A stretch of DNA of 64,000 nucleotides from Candidatus Fluviicola riflensis (GTDB lineage: Bacteria > Bacteroidota > Bacteroidia > Flavobacteriales_D > Crocinitomicaceae), in assembly GCA_002243285.1 (NCBI GenBank), contig CP022585.1:3522641-3586640 (forward strand). The letters run 5' to 3'. The translations under genes and the position numbers were made by a program. Of this stretch, positions 17,763 to 26,191 are shown piece after piece; positions within the stretch are counted from its first letter, which is position 1, and each line of letters opens with the position of its first letter. Below the pieces are notes generated by a model that saw nothing but the letters and a program-made list of their open reading frames with translations, was not told the DNA's origin and ran no database searches.

Positions 17763-18146
17763 GATCTCGGGTATTTATGTGTGTTTGATTGCGTGTTTCA
17801 GGTTTTGACGGACCTGTAAACCGATTTGGAAAACGTTAATAATGGTCTATAAATAGCGATAGAATCACTGGAAGCTGGTTTTGGGTGCGCAAAACCTCCC
17901 TATGAGTCAACCATTTTAAAGATACAAAAAACAATCTATTTCCCTAAATATTTTCGCTTGATGGTGATTTCAGAACGGAAATCTCAATTATGAATGATCA
18001 ATTATCAAGGTGATCCACTCTTAATAACTCATGTTAATCTATTCATAATTAAATACTTAAAAAGTATTTTCATTTCCCCAGTAACTTTTTTGAGAGCAGT
18101 TGGTCATACATTCAAACACGCAATCAAACTCAAAAAAATAAAGGTC
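17763..18146. other. Intergenic region between divergent small exported genes
   Basis: This 384-nt stretch should contain promoters for both flanking genes. Apart from a small A/T inverted repeat (AAATACTT at 18051-18058 and AAGTATTT at 18062-18069) I see no strong element, tRNA or convincing ORF. A short in-frame extension of the plus-strand gene up to 17994 exists but lacks coding character. Confidence 0.4.
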
Positions 18147-18473
18147 ATGAAACTTCAAACAATCATTTTAGCAGTTAGTTTCCTATTAGTAGGAGCTACA
18201 TCATTCGCAGGAAACGGAGAATCTGTTTTCCGCAAAAAAGTAAACTCCAAAATCAAATACCCTGAGAATGTTTCTCAGAAAGTAGATGTGGAAGTTTACG
18301 TACAGTTCACGGTTCTGGAATCAGGTGAAATTCAAATTGATTCTATTTCTTCTGAAAGCGAAGAGATCAACAAAAGCATCGCGGATCAGATCAAAGCATT
18401 GAAAGTAAGCGCATCCAATACGGATGTCATCGGAAAAACATTCCGTTATAAATTCTTGATGAAAGTACAATAA
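18147..18473 (+). CDS. Small exported TonB-C-terminal-like protein
   Basis: 108 aa from ATG 18147, which starts a good signal peptide (MKLQTIILAVSFLLVGATSFAG). An in-frame ATG at 17994 would add 51 residues of AT-rich non-coding character. The mature part has KKVNSKIKYPENVSQKVDVEVYVQFTV, then SGEIQIDSISS and a short helical segment ending in a basic beta strand. This resembles the TonB C-terminal or 'energy transducer' fold (KYP motif, VxVxFxVxxxGxIxxxxV) without the TM helix and Pro-rich linker. It probably acts in the periplasm. A strong terminator follows at 18558. TonB relation moderate, function unknown. Confidence 0.75.
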   Translation: MKLQTIILAVSFLLVGATSFAGNGESVFRKKVNSKIKYPENVSQKVDVEVYVQFTVLESGEIQIDSISSESEEINKSIADQIKALKVSASNTDVIGKTFRYKFLMKVQ

Positions 18474-18557
18474 TCGAATCCCTGAATCCTTCGGAAAGGA
18501 CGTTATCCAACAGTTCAATACGAAGTAAATCGAAACATTATTTTCATACAGTTGGTT

Positions 18558-18594
18558 AAACGAACGTAAATTGAGCCTTACGTTCGTTTTTTTA
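18558..18594 (+). terminator. Intrinsic terminator after the small exported protein gene
   Basis: Perfect 12-bp stem (AAACGAACGTAA at 18558-18569, TTACGTTCGTTT at 18578-18589) with an 8-nt loop and a following T-tract. It is 85 nt past the stop at 18473. Confidence 0.9.
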
Positions 18595-18610
18595 TTTACT
18601 AGTCTTCTTC

Positions 18611-18865
18611 CTACTTTTTTCTTGATAAAGAATGAGCTCTGCTCATGAAGACGACTTGTCGCTTTGGTAAAAGCGAAACAAGGAGGTAAGTAGGCAAAAA
18701 ATCAAGGCTGTAAGTCCCGATCTTGAGAACTACGGTTTGTTATGCTATCTCAACCCAACTCGCTGACTCAAACAGGGCCTCGATCACGCTTAACTTCACC
18801 TTGTTCTCTGACGATCGTTACTTAATGCCATTGGATAGCTTGGGATTCTAAAGTTTTCTTTCTCT
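18611..18865. repeat. Dispersed intergenic repeat, copy A
   Basis: Shares several blocks in the same order with 25911-26180: TCAAGGCTGTA, CTTGAGAACTAC, CAACCCAACTCGC (CACCCCAACTCGC in B), CTCAAACAGGG, TTGTTCTCT and TAATGCC. Spacing varies and the blocks are separated by diverged or hairpin-forming DNA. No convincing protein is encoded. The two copies are on the same strand. It looks like a degenerate mobile or REP-like element; similar block-conserved intergenic sequences are, from memory, frequent in Bacteroidota. Confidence 0.65.
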
Positions 18866-18942
18866 CTTTCAAAGTGTTTAGATCATCTATTCATCTGAAG
18901 CAATACTTTGTCACACTTTTAATTTCTCCGTACATTCGTTTG

Positions 18943-19812
18943 GTGAAAGGATTGATGATCATTGCTTTTTTGTGGATGGGGTGGAATGTTGCGGCGCAGC
19001 AGGATACCACGCATCCGGCGCGCAAGTGGATTGTTGGTGGAAGCAACACAGCTTTATGGGGCGGAAGTACCCTTTTACTGAATGAAATCTGGTACAAGGA
19101 TTATCCTCGGTCGTCGTTTCACACGTTCAATGATGCCAGCAATTGGCGCTATATGGACAAACTGGGACATGGTTACGCCGCGTACCAACTGGCCAATACC
19201 GAGTATGCAGCCTGGCGATGGGCCGGAATGAAACCAAAAACGGCAACCTGGCTCGCCGGTGGAATTGGCTGGGGCTATCTGATGACAGTTGAAGTACTCG
19301 ACGGATTCAGTTCCGAATGGGGTTTTTCATGGGCCGACGTTACTGCCAACACCGCCGGATCAGGATTATTTGTGGCACAGCAGCTGGTTTGGAACGAACA
19401 ACGTTTTCAGTTGAAATTCGGCTACAAGCATTCACCTTACGCTGCTCTGCGACCGAATATTTTAGGATCAACTCCGTCGGAACGACTCCTCAAAGATTAC
19501 AATGCGCAAAGCTATTGGCTCGCCGTTTCACCGGGATTGTTTTTCAAGGAAACACGTTTTCCCAAATGGGTGCAGCTGGCAGTTGGTTACAGCGCCGACA
19601 AGATGCTGAAAGGCGATGCGAATTCCTATTCAATTGATGGGTTTACTTATGATGCACAATCCGAATATGCCATTTCACTCGACATCGATTGGGCACAATT
19701 GCCGATCAAACGACCATGGCTGAAGAAACTGGTAAAACCACTCAACGCGTTGAAAATTCCGTTTCCTTCGGTTTTTTGGAGAGGGGGAGTTTGCTACTTT
19801 GGAATTCTCTAA
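18943..19812 (+). CDS. DUF2279 family exported protein
   Basis: About 289 aa if the GTG at 18943 is used, which puts VKGLMIIAFLWMGWNVAAQQ as the signal peptide; alternatives are ATG 18955 (shorter signal) and ATG 18874 (24 extra residues). The segment SNTALWGGSTLLLNEIWYKDYPRSSFHTFNDASNWRYMDKLGHGYAAY and GWGYLMTVEVLDGFSSEWGFSWADVTANTAG fit the DUF2279 pattern (conserved DKxGHxxxxY and DGxSxxWGFSxxD). The family is widespread in Bacteroidota envelopes with no established function. It ends with two long strands and a basic turn (KRPWLKKLVKPLNALKIPF). It is monocistronic, 134 nt before the hydrolase gene. Confidence 0.85.
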   Translation: MKGLMIIAFLWMGWNVAAQQDTTHPARKWIVGGSNTALWGGSTLLLNEIWYKDYPRSSFHTFNDASNWRYMDKLGHGYAAYQLANTEYAAWRWAGMKPKTATWLAGGIGWGYLMTVEVLDGFSSEWGFSWADVTANTAGSGLFVAQQLVWNEQRFQLKFGYKHSPYAALRPNILGSTPSERLLKDYNAQSYWLAVSPGLFFKETRFPKWVQLAVGYSADKMLKGDANSYSIDGFTYDAQSEYAISLDIDWAQLPIKRPWLKKLVKPLNALKIPFPSVFWRGGVCYFGIL

Positions 19813-19946
19813 TTTTGAATGTTGAATGCTCAATTTTTAATTAGTTTAACCTCTCAATTAATAACCCAACTTCCAAATGGTAATTCGGTGTTGCTTTCCT
19901 GAATCCCAATTAAACATTCAACATTAGAAATTCAGCATTAGCTAAT

Positions 19947-20780
19947 ATGGAAAAGCAAGATTTTCACTTCGACAGTCCAAACGGGCAAATCAACGGTATT
20001 TACCGCGATGCGGGAGTTGGAACAGCTTTGGTTGTGATCGCCAACGGACACAATGGTTTTTACAATTACGGCATGTTTCCGCACATTCAGCAGACGTTGA
20101 TTGAAAACGGTATTTCATCGGTTGCGTTCAATTATTCGCATTCGGGAATTGTGGGCGAAAACGATTTCTTTGAAGATCTGGAAAAATATGGGAAGAACTG
20201 TCGCAGGTTGGAAAAAGAAGACTTATTGTTTGTATTGGAGCAGGTTCCGGTTTCATTTCCGCACCATTCAAGCGTAACCATCCTCGCGCACAGTATGGGT
20301 GGAATTGCGACCGTTTTCGCAGCAAAAGACGCCGCTGAAAAAGGAATCAAACTTGACGGCGCTATTTTACTGAATTGTCTCAGCACACTCGACGTTCGTT
20401 CGGAAGAAGTGATGGAAAAATGGAAGCGCGACCGTGTTTGGTTCATTCGCAATAACCGCACTTTACAAGACCTTCCGCAAGGCGAAGAATATTTTGAGGA
20501 AACCATTTCAAGTCGAGGAACAGGAAGCTGGAATCCGGAACCGGTGGTGCGTTCATTGCAAATTCCATTATTGATTGCGCATGCAGCAACAGACGAATCA
20601 GTACCGGTTTGGCATGGCGAACGACTTGTTGAATGGAGCGTCGGTAATCATCCGCGAACGCAGTTTTACCTCATTAAAAACGGTTCGCATACACTAAATA
20701 CCAAACATCCGTTTGAAGGTTCGAATCCGGTGTTAGACAATTTTCTGCAAACGTCCATTAAATGGATTCGTAACTCCTGA
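19947..20780 (+). CDS. Alpha/beta hydrolase family protein
   Basis: 277 aa, no signal peptide, so cytoplasmic. The nucleophile elbow AHSMGG has Ser116 (the first Gly of GxSxG is Ala, common in esterase/acyl-peptidase types). The acid is Asp216 in AATDESVP and the His is His248 in NGSHTL. The oxyanion region is in VVIANGHNG near residue 30. The spacing matches the canonical fold. Substrate unknown; such enzymes are usually esterases or acyl hydrolases. The intergenic DNA on its 5' side (19813-19946) contains loosely inverted TTGAATGTTGAATG / CATTCAACATT segments. No operon partner is evident; the OmpA gene follows 107 nt later. Confidence 0.88.
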   Translation: MEKQDFHFDSPNGQINGIYRDAGVGTALVVIANGHNGFYNYGMFPHIQQTLIENGISSVAFNYSHSGIVGENDFFEDLEKYGKNCRRLEKEDLLFVLEQVPVSFPHHSSVTILAHSMGGIATVFAAKDAAEKGIKLDGAILLNCLSTLDVRSEEVMEKWKRDRVWFIRNNRTLQDLPQGEEYFEETISSRGTGSWNPEPVVRSLQIPLLIAHAATDESVPVWHGERLVEWSVGNHPRTQFYLIKNGSHTLNTKHPFEGSNPVLDNFLQTSIKWIRNS

Positions 20781-20887
20781 TCGCACCCACAGGCACTTTC
20801 AACAAGTGTTTTGTTTATAAGTATCCTGTTTTTGCGGTGTAAATGCTTGATTTCTCACCAATTTTGAGGATATAAATTCAACGAATT

Positions 20888-21850
20888 ATGCAAAAAATCG
20901 TCGCTATCGGAACGCTCATTGTAGCTCTTTCAGCCTGCGTTCCCGCTAAAAAATACAACGAATTGGTAGAGCGTGAGCGCATTTGCAGTCAGGAGTTGGA
21001 AGGATATAAATCGAGTGCGCTGACCAACGAAGGCAAAGCCAAAGAACTGGAAGCACGCTACGAACAGCTTAAAAAAGATGTTTCCCAACTCAAAAAAGAC
21101 ACACTTCAAATGGGAACAGATTACCGCTTTTTGCAGGCACAATACGATTTGGTGGTGGCAGACAACGAAGCCAACGAACGCAAAATAGATCAGCTACGTT
21201 TGTCCGGAGCCAAAGAAACCGCTGGTTACCAGGCTGATATAGAAGCCAAGAACCTCGAATTACAACGTAAAGAAAGCGCCTTAAAATCATTGGAATCTGA
21301 ATTAGGAACCAAACAACGTTTGCTCGAAGAGCGTGAAGCACGTGTAAACGAGCTGGAAGAAGCCATGCAGCGCAAAGACGACGCGATCAAACAACTCAAA
21401 ACAAAAGTTTCCAACGCTCTGAAAGGATTTGAAAACAAAGGATTGACCGTGGTTGAGAAAAACGGGAAGATTTACGTGAGCCTGGAAGCAAAATTGTTGT
21501 TCGCATCGGGAAGTACGGTGGTTGAAACTGAAGGGAAACGCGCTTTGGTAGACTTGGCGAAAGTACTCGAAAATGAAAAAGACATGGAAATCGTGGTTGA
21601 AGGCCACACCGATACGGATAAACTGGTTAGTGCTTCGCACCCAAAGAGCAATTGGGAGTTAAGCGTTTTACGCGCTACTTCAGTGGTAGAGATCATGACG
21701 ACCAACAGCAAAATGAATCCGGCGCAATTGATGGCTGCCGGCCGCAGTGAGTTTCATCCGGTTGATCCGAAAGACAAAGCCAAAAATCGCCGTATTGAGA
21801 TTATTATTTCACCGAATCTGAACGAGTTGTTCCAGTTGATCGGGCAATAA
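20888..21850 (+). CDS. OmpA-family peptidoglycan-binding lipoprotein
   Basis: 320 aa. The signal peptide ends in a lipobox (LSAC, Cys17), so a lipoprotein is expected. Residues about 25-180 are a long coiled coil rich in Lys/Glu (ELEARYEQLKKDVSQLKKD, LEEREARVNELEEAMQ). The C-terminal OmpA domain includes LFASGSTVV, VVEGHTDTDKL, NWELSVLRATSV and KAKNRRIEIII, the conserved NW-LS-RA and RRIEI motifs that bind the diaminopimelate of peptidoglycan. The whole resembles the envelope-tethering OmpA/MotB-like proteins of Bacteroidota. It is followed 18 nt later by a GTG-start membrane protein, probably the same transcript. Confidence 0.92.
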   Translation: MQKIVAIGTLIVALSACVPAKKYNELVERERICSQELEGYKSSALTNEGKAKELEARYEQLKKDVSQLKKDTLQMGTDYRFLQAQYDLVVADNEANERKIDQLRLSGAKETAGYQADIEAKNLELQRKESALKSLESELGTKQRLLEEREARVNELEEAMQRKDDAIKQLKTKVSNALKGFENKGLTVVEKNGKIYVSLEAKLLFASGSTVVETEGKRALVDLAKVLENEKDMEIVVEGHTDTDKLVSASHPKSNWELSVLRATSVVEIMTTNSKMNPAQLMAAGRSEFHPVDPKDKAKNRRIEIIISPNLNELFQLIGQ

Positions 21851-21868
21851 TCAACCCTACTTTCAATC

Positions 21869-22642
21869 GTGATTTTTCCATTTTTCGGTCTGTTTTTCAT
21901 TCTTGTCATCGGCCTTGCTGCCGGTACAGTGATTTTGATCGTTTGGCTGGTCAATAATCATTCCCGAAGTAATCAAACTTACAACACCCCGGTAAGCACA
22001 GCGCCCAATGAACGGTTCCGGATGATGGATGCAGTAAGAAACAAACGTCACCTGCTCACTTCATGGAGTAATTATAACTCGGCCGACTTACGTTCCTGGG
22101 GAAGTTATTCTTACTCCCGTTCAATGGGCGGAAACAGTGTCGCCGGAAAATTGTACGCAAAAGACGGAAATCCGGTCATTATTTTCAAACGCAGTGAACG
22201 CGGTTTTCATCCGGTTGGAGAGATTGCTGTTTGTTCCACCGCATTTGAGTACTTTTTCGTTTATTCCACCTCAAAAATTTCAATTTACTACAAACGTGAA
22301 CCGTTGGGCGAACTACTCTCGAACGGCAAAATCCTTTCTCCTGAAGGCAAAGAAATCGGTTCGTGCAAACATCCTGTTAATTCGGGTTTGACCACCACTA
22401 ATTTCGTTGACTTCAATACCGGCGATAAGCGTTATACCCTTGATTTATATGGCCGAACACTGGCAACTTTTTATGTCTGCCCGCGACTGGCAAACATGCG
22501 CGAAGGTGGAAGCCGTTTGAATCAGCAAAATGACACACGTATTTTTGACCTTCATTATGCGGCCACTGTAGAAGAAGAAAAATGGCTCATTGCACTGGCA
22601 TTACTCGGAATCGTGCTGCACGGTTATTGGTTTAGCGAGTGA
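21869..22642 (+). CDS. Single-TM protein of unknown function, GTG start
   Basis: 257 aa. GTG at 21869 begins MIFPFFGLFFILVIGLAAGTVILIVWLVNN, a single N-terminal TM anchor followed by a hydrophilic domain. A C-terminal hydrophobic segment (LIALALLGIVLHGYWF) may be a second membrane contact. The central region (VAGKLYAKDGNPVIIFKRS, FFVYSTSKISIYYKREPLGELL, KILSPEGKEIGS) has repeated short strands with GKIxxP turns that recall a tubby/LURP-one-like barrel, but that relation is weak. No enzyme motif is visible. Its start lies 18 nt after the OmpA lipoprotein stop, suggesting coupled expression. Confidence 0.75.
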   Translation: MIFPFFGLFFILVIGLAAGTVILIVWLVNNHSRSNQTYNTPVSTAPNERFRMMDAVRNKRHLLTSWSNYNSADLRSWGSYSYSRSMGGNSVAGKLYAKDGNPVIIFKRSERGFHPVGEIAVCSTAFEYFFVYSTSKISIYYKREPLGELLSNGKILSPEGKEIGSCKHPVNSGLTTTNFVDFNTGDKRYTLDLYGRTLATFYVCPRLANMREGGSRLNQQNDTRIFDLHYAATVEEEKWLIALALLGIVLHGYWFSE

Positions 22643-22697
22643 TTTGACAAGAATTACGTTCTGTAATTTGCCAGACTCCCGGAAAGATAAAAATCGT

Positions 22698-22705
22698 TAA
22701 ATTTG
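22698..22705 (+). promoter_or_regulatory. Possible -7 element upstream of OM protein gene
   Basis: TAAATTTG fits the Bacteroidota -7 consensus TAnnTTTG. A TTTG at 22667-22670 could be the -33 box, but the gap of 27 nt is longer than usual (about 17-23), so this is a weak call. Confidence 0.3.
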
Positions 22706-22756
22706 CCGCCAGAAACACACCTAATGTTTATTTTTCCGCCCTTAATCAAAGCACCC

Positions 22757-23425
22757 ATGTTGCGCAAAACACGCTGTCTGTTTTTCACGATGTTTACCTT
22801 TTCGTTGTTATCGTTCGGACAGAAAGATAGTTCTCATATCCGTTTTTACCGTTTCAATGCATCTGTCAACAGGACCCATTTTTTGAACGAACTCACCAAT
22901 TATGGCGGACAATACGGATTTGATGTCGGGACCGATTTTTTGCTGAAAGATCCGCACATTGGTACTGGCCTGGAATACCTTATTTGCTCTTTTGGTTTCG
23001 AATACAATTACATCAACTGGTCACGTACCAATGTTCCCACCGAAAACAGCAACGAGTTACTGATGGATATGGATTATCACCTGCAACTGCTCGGAGCGGG
23101 CTTCAGCTGTGATTTCCTGTTGGGAAAAAAACGTAATACCATTGTGGGAGTCAGCACCAACCTGCTCGTACGTTTATCGGCACAAAAAGAAGGTACATTG
23201 GTAACCATGATCAACGGTACTGAACAACAAACACCCTACACTTCCGGATTCGAATACGATGCGCTGGTATTTAGTTCCACTTTCCACGCAGGACAACGTT
23301 TCCCGTTGAAAAAACATGCAATCTATGCTGGAATCGAATACTCGTTATTTGGATTGGCTTACGAAAATGTGAATCAGCGTCTGCATCCTGAAAATGCGCG
23401 TTTGAGACTTTCATTTTATTGGTAA
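22757..23425 (+). CDS. Exported outer-membrane barrel-like protein
   Basis: 222 aa from ATG 22757, which starts MLRKTRCLFFTMFTFSLLSFGQ, a good signal peptide; the earlier in-frame ATGs at 22703 and 22724 precede it with no export logic. The mature part has eight or so amphipathic strands (YGFDVGTDFLL, HIGTGLEYLI, FGFEYNYINWSR, YHLQLLGAGFSC, AIYAGIEYSLFGL) and ends LRLSFYW, with a terminal aromatic as in OM barrels. This fits a small OmpW/OmpA-like barrel. No specific family or substrate is recognised. It is monocistronic, 136 nt before the CoA-binding gene. Confidence 0.72.
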   Translation: MLRKTRCLFFTMFTFSLLSFGQKDSSHIRFYRFNASVNRTHFLNELTNYGGQYGFDVGTDFLLKDPHIGTGLEYLICSFGFEYNYINWSRTNVPTENSNELLMDMDYHLQLLGAGFSCDFLLGKKRNTIVGVSTNLLVRLSAQKEGTLVTMINGTEQQTPYTSGFEYDALVFSSTFHAGQRFPLKKHAIYAGIEYSLFGLAYENVNQRLHPENARLRLSFYW

Positions 23426-23561
23426 TCAACATCTGTGGTAAAAAAACACGATTCAATTCGTGGGTAAAGCTCTCTTTCTGTGGCAAAATATAGGAACGCT
23501 AACAATCGTTAAAAACGGGCTTTGCTTAGGTAAAGACATGGTTTCTGCTTAACTTTTGACC

Positions 23562-23921
23562 ATGAAAAATACTCTTGTCATAGGTGCTAGTACCAATCCT
23601 GAACGTTACTCGTATCGCGCGATAACACAATTGCGCAGGCATGATCATCCGGTGATTGCACTCGGTTTGAAAACCGGTGTTGTGGCAGATGTAATGATCG
23701 CCACGGAATGGAATCCAAACTGGCAGGTAGATACCATAACACTTTATCTGAATCCAAGGCGCCAGGAAGCTTTTTATGATAAAATTGTAGCATTACACCC
23801 ACGGCGCGTGATCTTTAATCCCGGAACGGAAAATCCGGTGCTGGAAGGATTGCTTCATAAAACTGGAATCGAAACCGATGAAGCGTGTACGCTGGTGATG
23901 TTGTCGGTAGGGCAGTATTGA
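23562..23921 (+). CDS. CoA-binding domain protein (CoA_binding_2 / YccU-like)
   Basis: 119 aa from ATG 23562; the in-frame TTG six bases upstream is a less likely start. The N-terminus MKNTLVIGASTNPERYSYRA is the Rossmann-type nucleotide loop typical of the family. ATEWNPNWQVDTITLYLNP and RRVIFNPGTENPVLEGLL follow, then a terminal EACTLVMLSVGQY. Members bind CoA, but no reaction is established. This is a full-length single-domain protein. It lies 13 nt before a GrpB-family gene, so the pair is likely co-transcribed. Confidence 0.9.
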   Translation: MKNTLVIGASTNPERYSYRAITQLRRHDHPVIALGLKTGVVADVMIATEWNPNWQVDTITLYLNPRRQEAFYDKIVALHPRRVIFNPGTENPVLEGLLHKTGIETDEACTLVMLSVGQY

Positions 23922-23934
23922 ATTTGAATAAACC

Positions 23935-24543
23935 ATGAAAATTCCCTTCTCTCTATACTCCACTAAATGGCCGCTTGATTTTCAGGAGCGGGCAGAAACT
24001 ATTCGTCAAGCAGTGGGAAATTTACCCATAACAATCGATCATATTGGAAGCACTTCAGTAGTTGGACTGGGCGCCAAACCGATTATCGATATCCTGATTG
24101 GAGTGGAAAAAGAAGAAGATCTCGATCAATTGATCCGCCCGATGATGGTTTATGGTTATACCTATTTTAAGAAATACGAACAGGAAATGCCCTACAGGCG
24201 ACTTTTCGTATTGTTAAAACCACTTACCGAATTGCAGCCGCCCACGATCATTGATTTGGATGATGATTATAACAGTGGTGAATTGTTCACTCCAGTAGTG
24301 AATGTACACGCCATTGTGAAAGATACGCACCACTGGACGCGACACATTGCCTTCCGCGATTTTTTGCGTGAACATCCTGATGTCACCAAACGATATCACC
24401 AGTTGAAAGAGCAGTTGTCACAACAAGAATTTGCACATCACCTGGAATACAACAACGCAAAAAATAATTTTGTGAAAGAGTTGGAACAAGAAGCGTTGAT
24501 ATGGTTTGAGACACCAGACAAGTCAATTGCCAACAACGGTTAG
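23935..24543 (+). CDS. GrpB family (UPF0157) nucleotidyltransferase-like protein
   Basis: 202 aa with the family signature DHIGSTSVVGLGAKPIIDILIGV near residue 36, where GSTSV...GL-AKP-ID--- is a nucleotidyltransferase-type helix-strand motif. HAIVKDTHHWTRHIAFRDFLREHPDVTKRYHQLKEQL is the conserved C-terminal region of GrpB. Some relatives (CoaE fusions in actinobacteria) are tied to CoA metabolism, which fits the co-transcribed CoA-binding gene 13 nt upstream. The biochemical role is unproven. The protein has the expected length and no missing motif. Confidence 0.9.
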   Translation: MKIPFSLYSTKWPLDFQERAETIRQAVGNLPITIDHIGSTSVVGLGAKPIIDILIGVEKEEDLDQLIRPMMVYGYTYFKKYEQEMPYRRLFVLLKPLTELQPPTIIDLDDDYNSGELFTPVVNVHAIVKDTHHWTRHIAFRDFLREHPDVTKRYHQLKEQLSQQEFAHHLEYNNAKNNFVKELEQEALIWFETPDKSIANNG

Positions 24544-24649
24544 CCACAGATTGCACCGATGAACACAGATAATGAATGCCAGCATTCATTGTTGGATGAT
24601 TATAATATTTAACGGAATATCATCTGTGAAAATCTGTGACATCCGTGGC
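24543..24649. repeat. Long imperfect inverted repeat with internal hairpin
   Basis: Left arm 24543-24570 and right arm 24622-24649 pair over 28 nt with 7 mismatches; both arms contain CACAGAT or ATCTGTG copies. An inner perfect 9-bp hairpin (AATGAATGC/GCATTCATT at 24571-24590) sits near the left arm. It starts right at the stop of the GrpB gene and resembles REP-like intergenic elements built from CACAGAT units. Function unknown. Confidence 0.6.
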
Positions 24650-24691
24650 ACAAATGTTATTATACTAACCATTTTGGGGTGTACTATCCCA

Positions 24692-24725
24692 ACAAAAAAC
24701 CCGACTCGCATAAGCAAATCGGGTT
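24692..24725 (-). terminator. Intrinsic terminator of queA
   Basis: 7-bp stem (AACCCGA at 24698-24704, TCGGGTT at 24719-24725) with a 14-nt loop. An A-run to the left (24694-24699) gives a U-tract on the minus-strand transcript. It is 20 nt past the queA stop. Confidence 0.8.
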
Positions 24726-24745
24726 CTATTAAGTGAATTTGATTC

Positions 24746-25804
24746 TTACAAAATCAACATAGCGTCGCCGTAAGAATAGAACTTATATTTCTCTTTAATC
24801 GCTGTTTGGTATGCTTCCATCATTAAATCGTGGCCTACGAATGCCGAGATCATCATCAGCAAGGTAGAAAGCGGTGTGTGGAAGTTGGTGATCATGCAAT
24901 CGGCGATACTGAATTCATACGGAGGGAAAATAAATTTATTGGTCCAACCGTCGTAAGGTTTCAACATACCGTCTGTAGAAACCGAGGTTTCAATGGCACG
25001 CATAGAAGTTGTACCAACAGCGCAGATACGTTTTTTGTTCTGTTTTCCTATGTTTACGATATCCGCACATTTTTTGTCGATAATGACCTGCTCGGAATCC
25101 ATTTTGTGTTTGGTCAAATCTTCGACTTCAACCGGACGGAATGTTCCTAAACCTACGTGCAAGGTTACTTCGGCAAAGTTCACACCTTTTAATTCCAGGC
25201 GTTTCAACAACTCGCGCGAGAAGTGCAAACCAGCTGTCGGAGCGGCTACTGCGCCTTCTTCTTTGGCGTAAATTGTCTGATAACGATCTTCGTCTGATTC
25301 TTCTACTTCGCGTTTGATGTATTTCGGAAGCGGTGTTTCACCCAACTCGGTGATTTTCGCTTTGAATTCCTCGTAAGGTCCGTCGAACAGGAAACGCAAT
25401 GTACGTCCGCGCGAAGTTGTATTGTCAATTACCTCGGCAACCAATGAATCGTCTTCACCGAAGTACAGTTTATTTCCAATCCTGATTTTACGTGCCGGAT
25501 CAACCAATACGTCCCACAACAAACTTTCGCGGTTCAATTCACGCAACAGGAATACCTCGATTTTAGCGCCCGTTTTTTCCTTGTTTCCATACATACGAGC
25601 AGGAAAAACGCGCGTATTGTTCATGATCATTACATCACCGTCGGTGAAATAATTAATGATATCTTTAAACAAACGGTGTTCTATTTTTCCGGTTTCGCGG
25701 TGAATAACCATCAATTTGGCTTCATCACGGTTTGGACTTGGATATTCTGCAATTAGTTCGTCAGGTAGATCGAAACTAAATTCGGACAGCTTCATTTTGT
25801 TCAT
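24746..25804 (-). CDS. queA: tRNA preQ1(34) S-adenosylmethionine ribosyltransferase-isomerase
   Basis: 352 aa, the usual length. Residues 1-25 ([22 protein letters not shown]) and the motifs [30 protein letters not shown] and [19 protein letters not shown] are the QueA signature. VGLGTFRPV and [13 protein letters not shown] mark the SAM/tRNA-binding region and [16 protein letters not shown] the end. It transfers and isomerises the ribosyl moiety of SAM onto preQ1 in the tRNA wobble position, giving epoxyqueuosine. It is in the cytoplasm and separated from truB by a 387-nt gap filled by a dispersed repeat, so it probably has its own promoter. Start could also be Met4 at 25795. Confidence 0.96.
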   Translation of the reverse strand: MNKMKLSEFSFDLPDELIAEYPSPNRDEAKLMVIHRETGKIEHRLFKDIINYFTDGDVMIMNNTRVFPARMYGNKEKTGAKIEVFLLRELNRESLLWDVLVDPARKIRIGNKLYFGEDDSLVAEVIDNTTSRGRTLRFLFDGPYEEFKAKITELGETPLPKYIKREVEESDEDRYQTIYAKEEGAVAAPTAGLHFSRELLKRLELKGVNFAEVTLHVGLGTFRPVEVEDLTKHKMDSEQVIIDKKCADIVNIGKQNKKRICAVGTTSMRAIETSVSTDGMLKPYDGWTNKFIFPPYEFSIADCMITNFHTPLSTLLMMISAFVGHDLMMEAYQTAIKEKYKFYSYGDAMLIL

Positions 25805-25910
25805 GCAACAACAGTTTTAATCCTTGAAAAGTTTCACTTCAAACGGAAATGAAAAAAGGAGCGTAAAAGTAAATAAAATCAGGGTATTTTTATCATTTTC
25901 GGAATGGATT

Positions 25911-26180
25911 TTTTGCTACACTTCGTTTCGCGATTCATCCGTTCTTTTGTCTTGACACAAAAGAACCAAAAAGTCAAGGCTGTACATCCCTCGCTTGAGA
26001 ACTACATTCCATTCCGCTGTCTTCACCCCAACTCGCAAACGTCATTCACTGATTCTTTTGCAAAGAATCCGATGACTGAGCTCAAACAGGGGTTTGACTA
26101 CTCTTCATTTCATTTTGTTCTCTTACGCGATGGACGTAATGCCGTAAAGAGTTCTTCGCAAAAAGTTTCTTCTATTGATC
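25911..26180. repeat. Dispersed intergenic repeat, copy B, with two hairpins
   Basis: Shares ordered blocks with copy A at 18611-18865. It contains a perfect 10-bp hairpin (GTTCTTTTGT at 25941-25950, ACAAAAGAAC at 25957-25966) before the TCAAGGCTGTA block. A second, nested hairpin lies at 26051-26069 (GATTCTTT/AAAGAATC, with GTCAT/ATGAC further out) in an insert absent from copy A. A 94-codon plus-strand frame runs across it but has no protein-like features. It separates queA from the truB cluster. Confidence 0.65.
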
Positions 26181-26191
26181 GAATATAGCTT

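Noticed and set aside
19813..19946. TTGAATGTTGAATG / CATTCAACATT segments as a mobile element
   Set aside because: The inverted similarity is loose and A/T-rich; not enough to define boundaries.
25904..26188. 94-codon open frame within the dispersed repeat
   Set aside because: It runs across hairpins and repeat blocks shared with a copy where the frame is not preserved. Composition is not protein-like.
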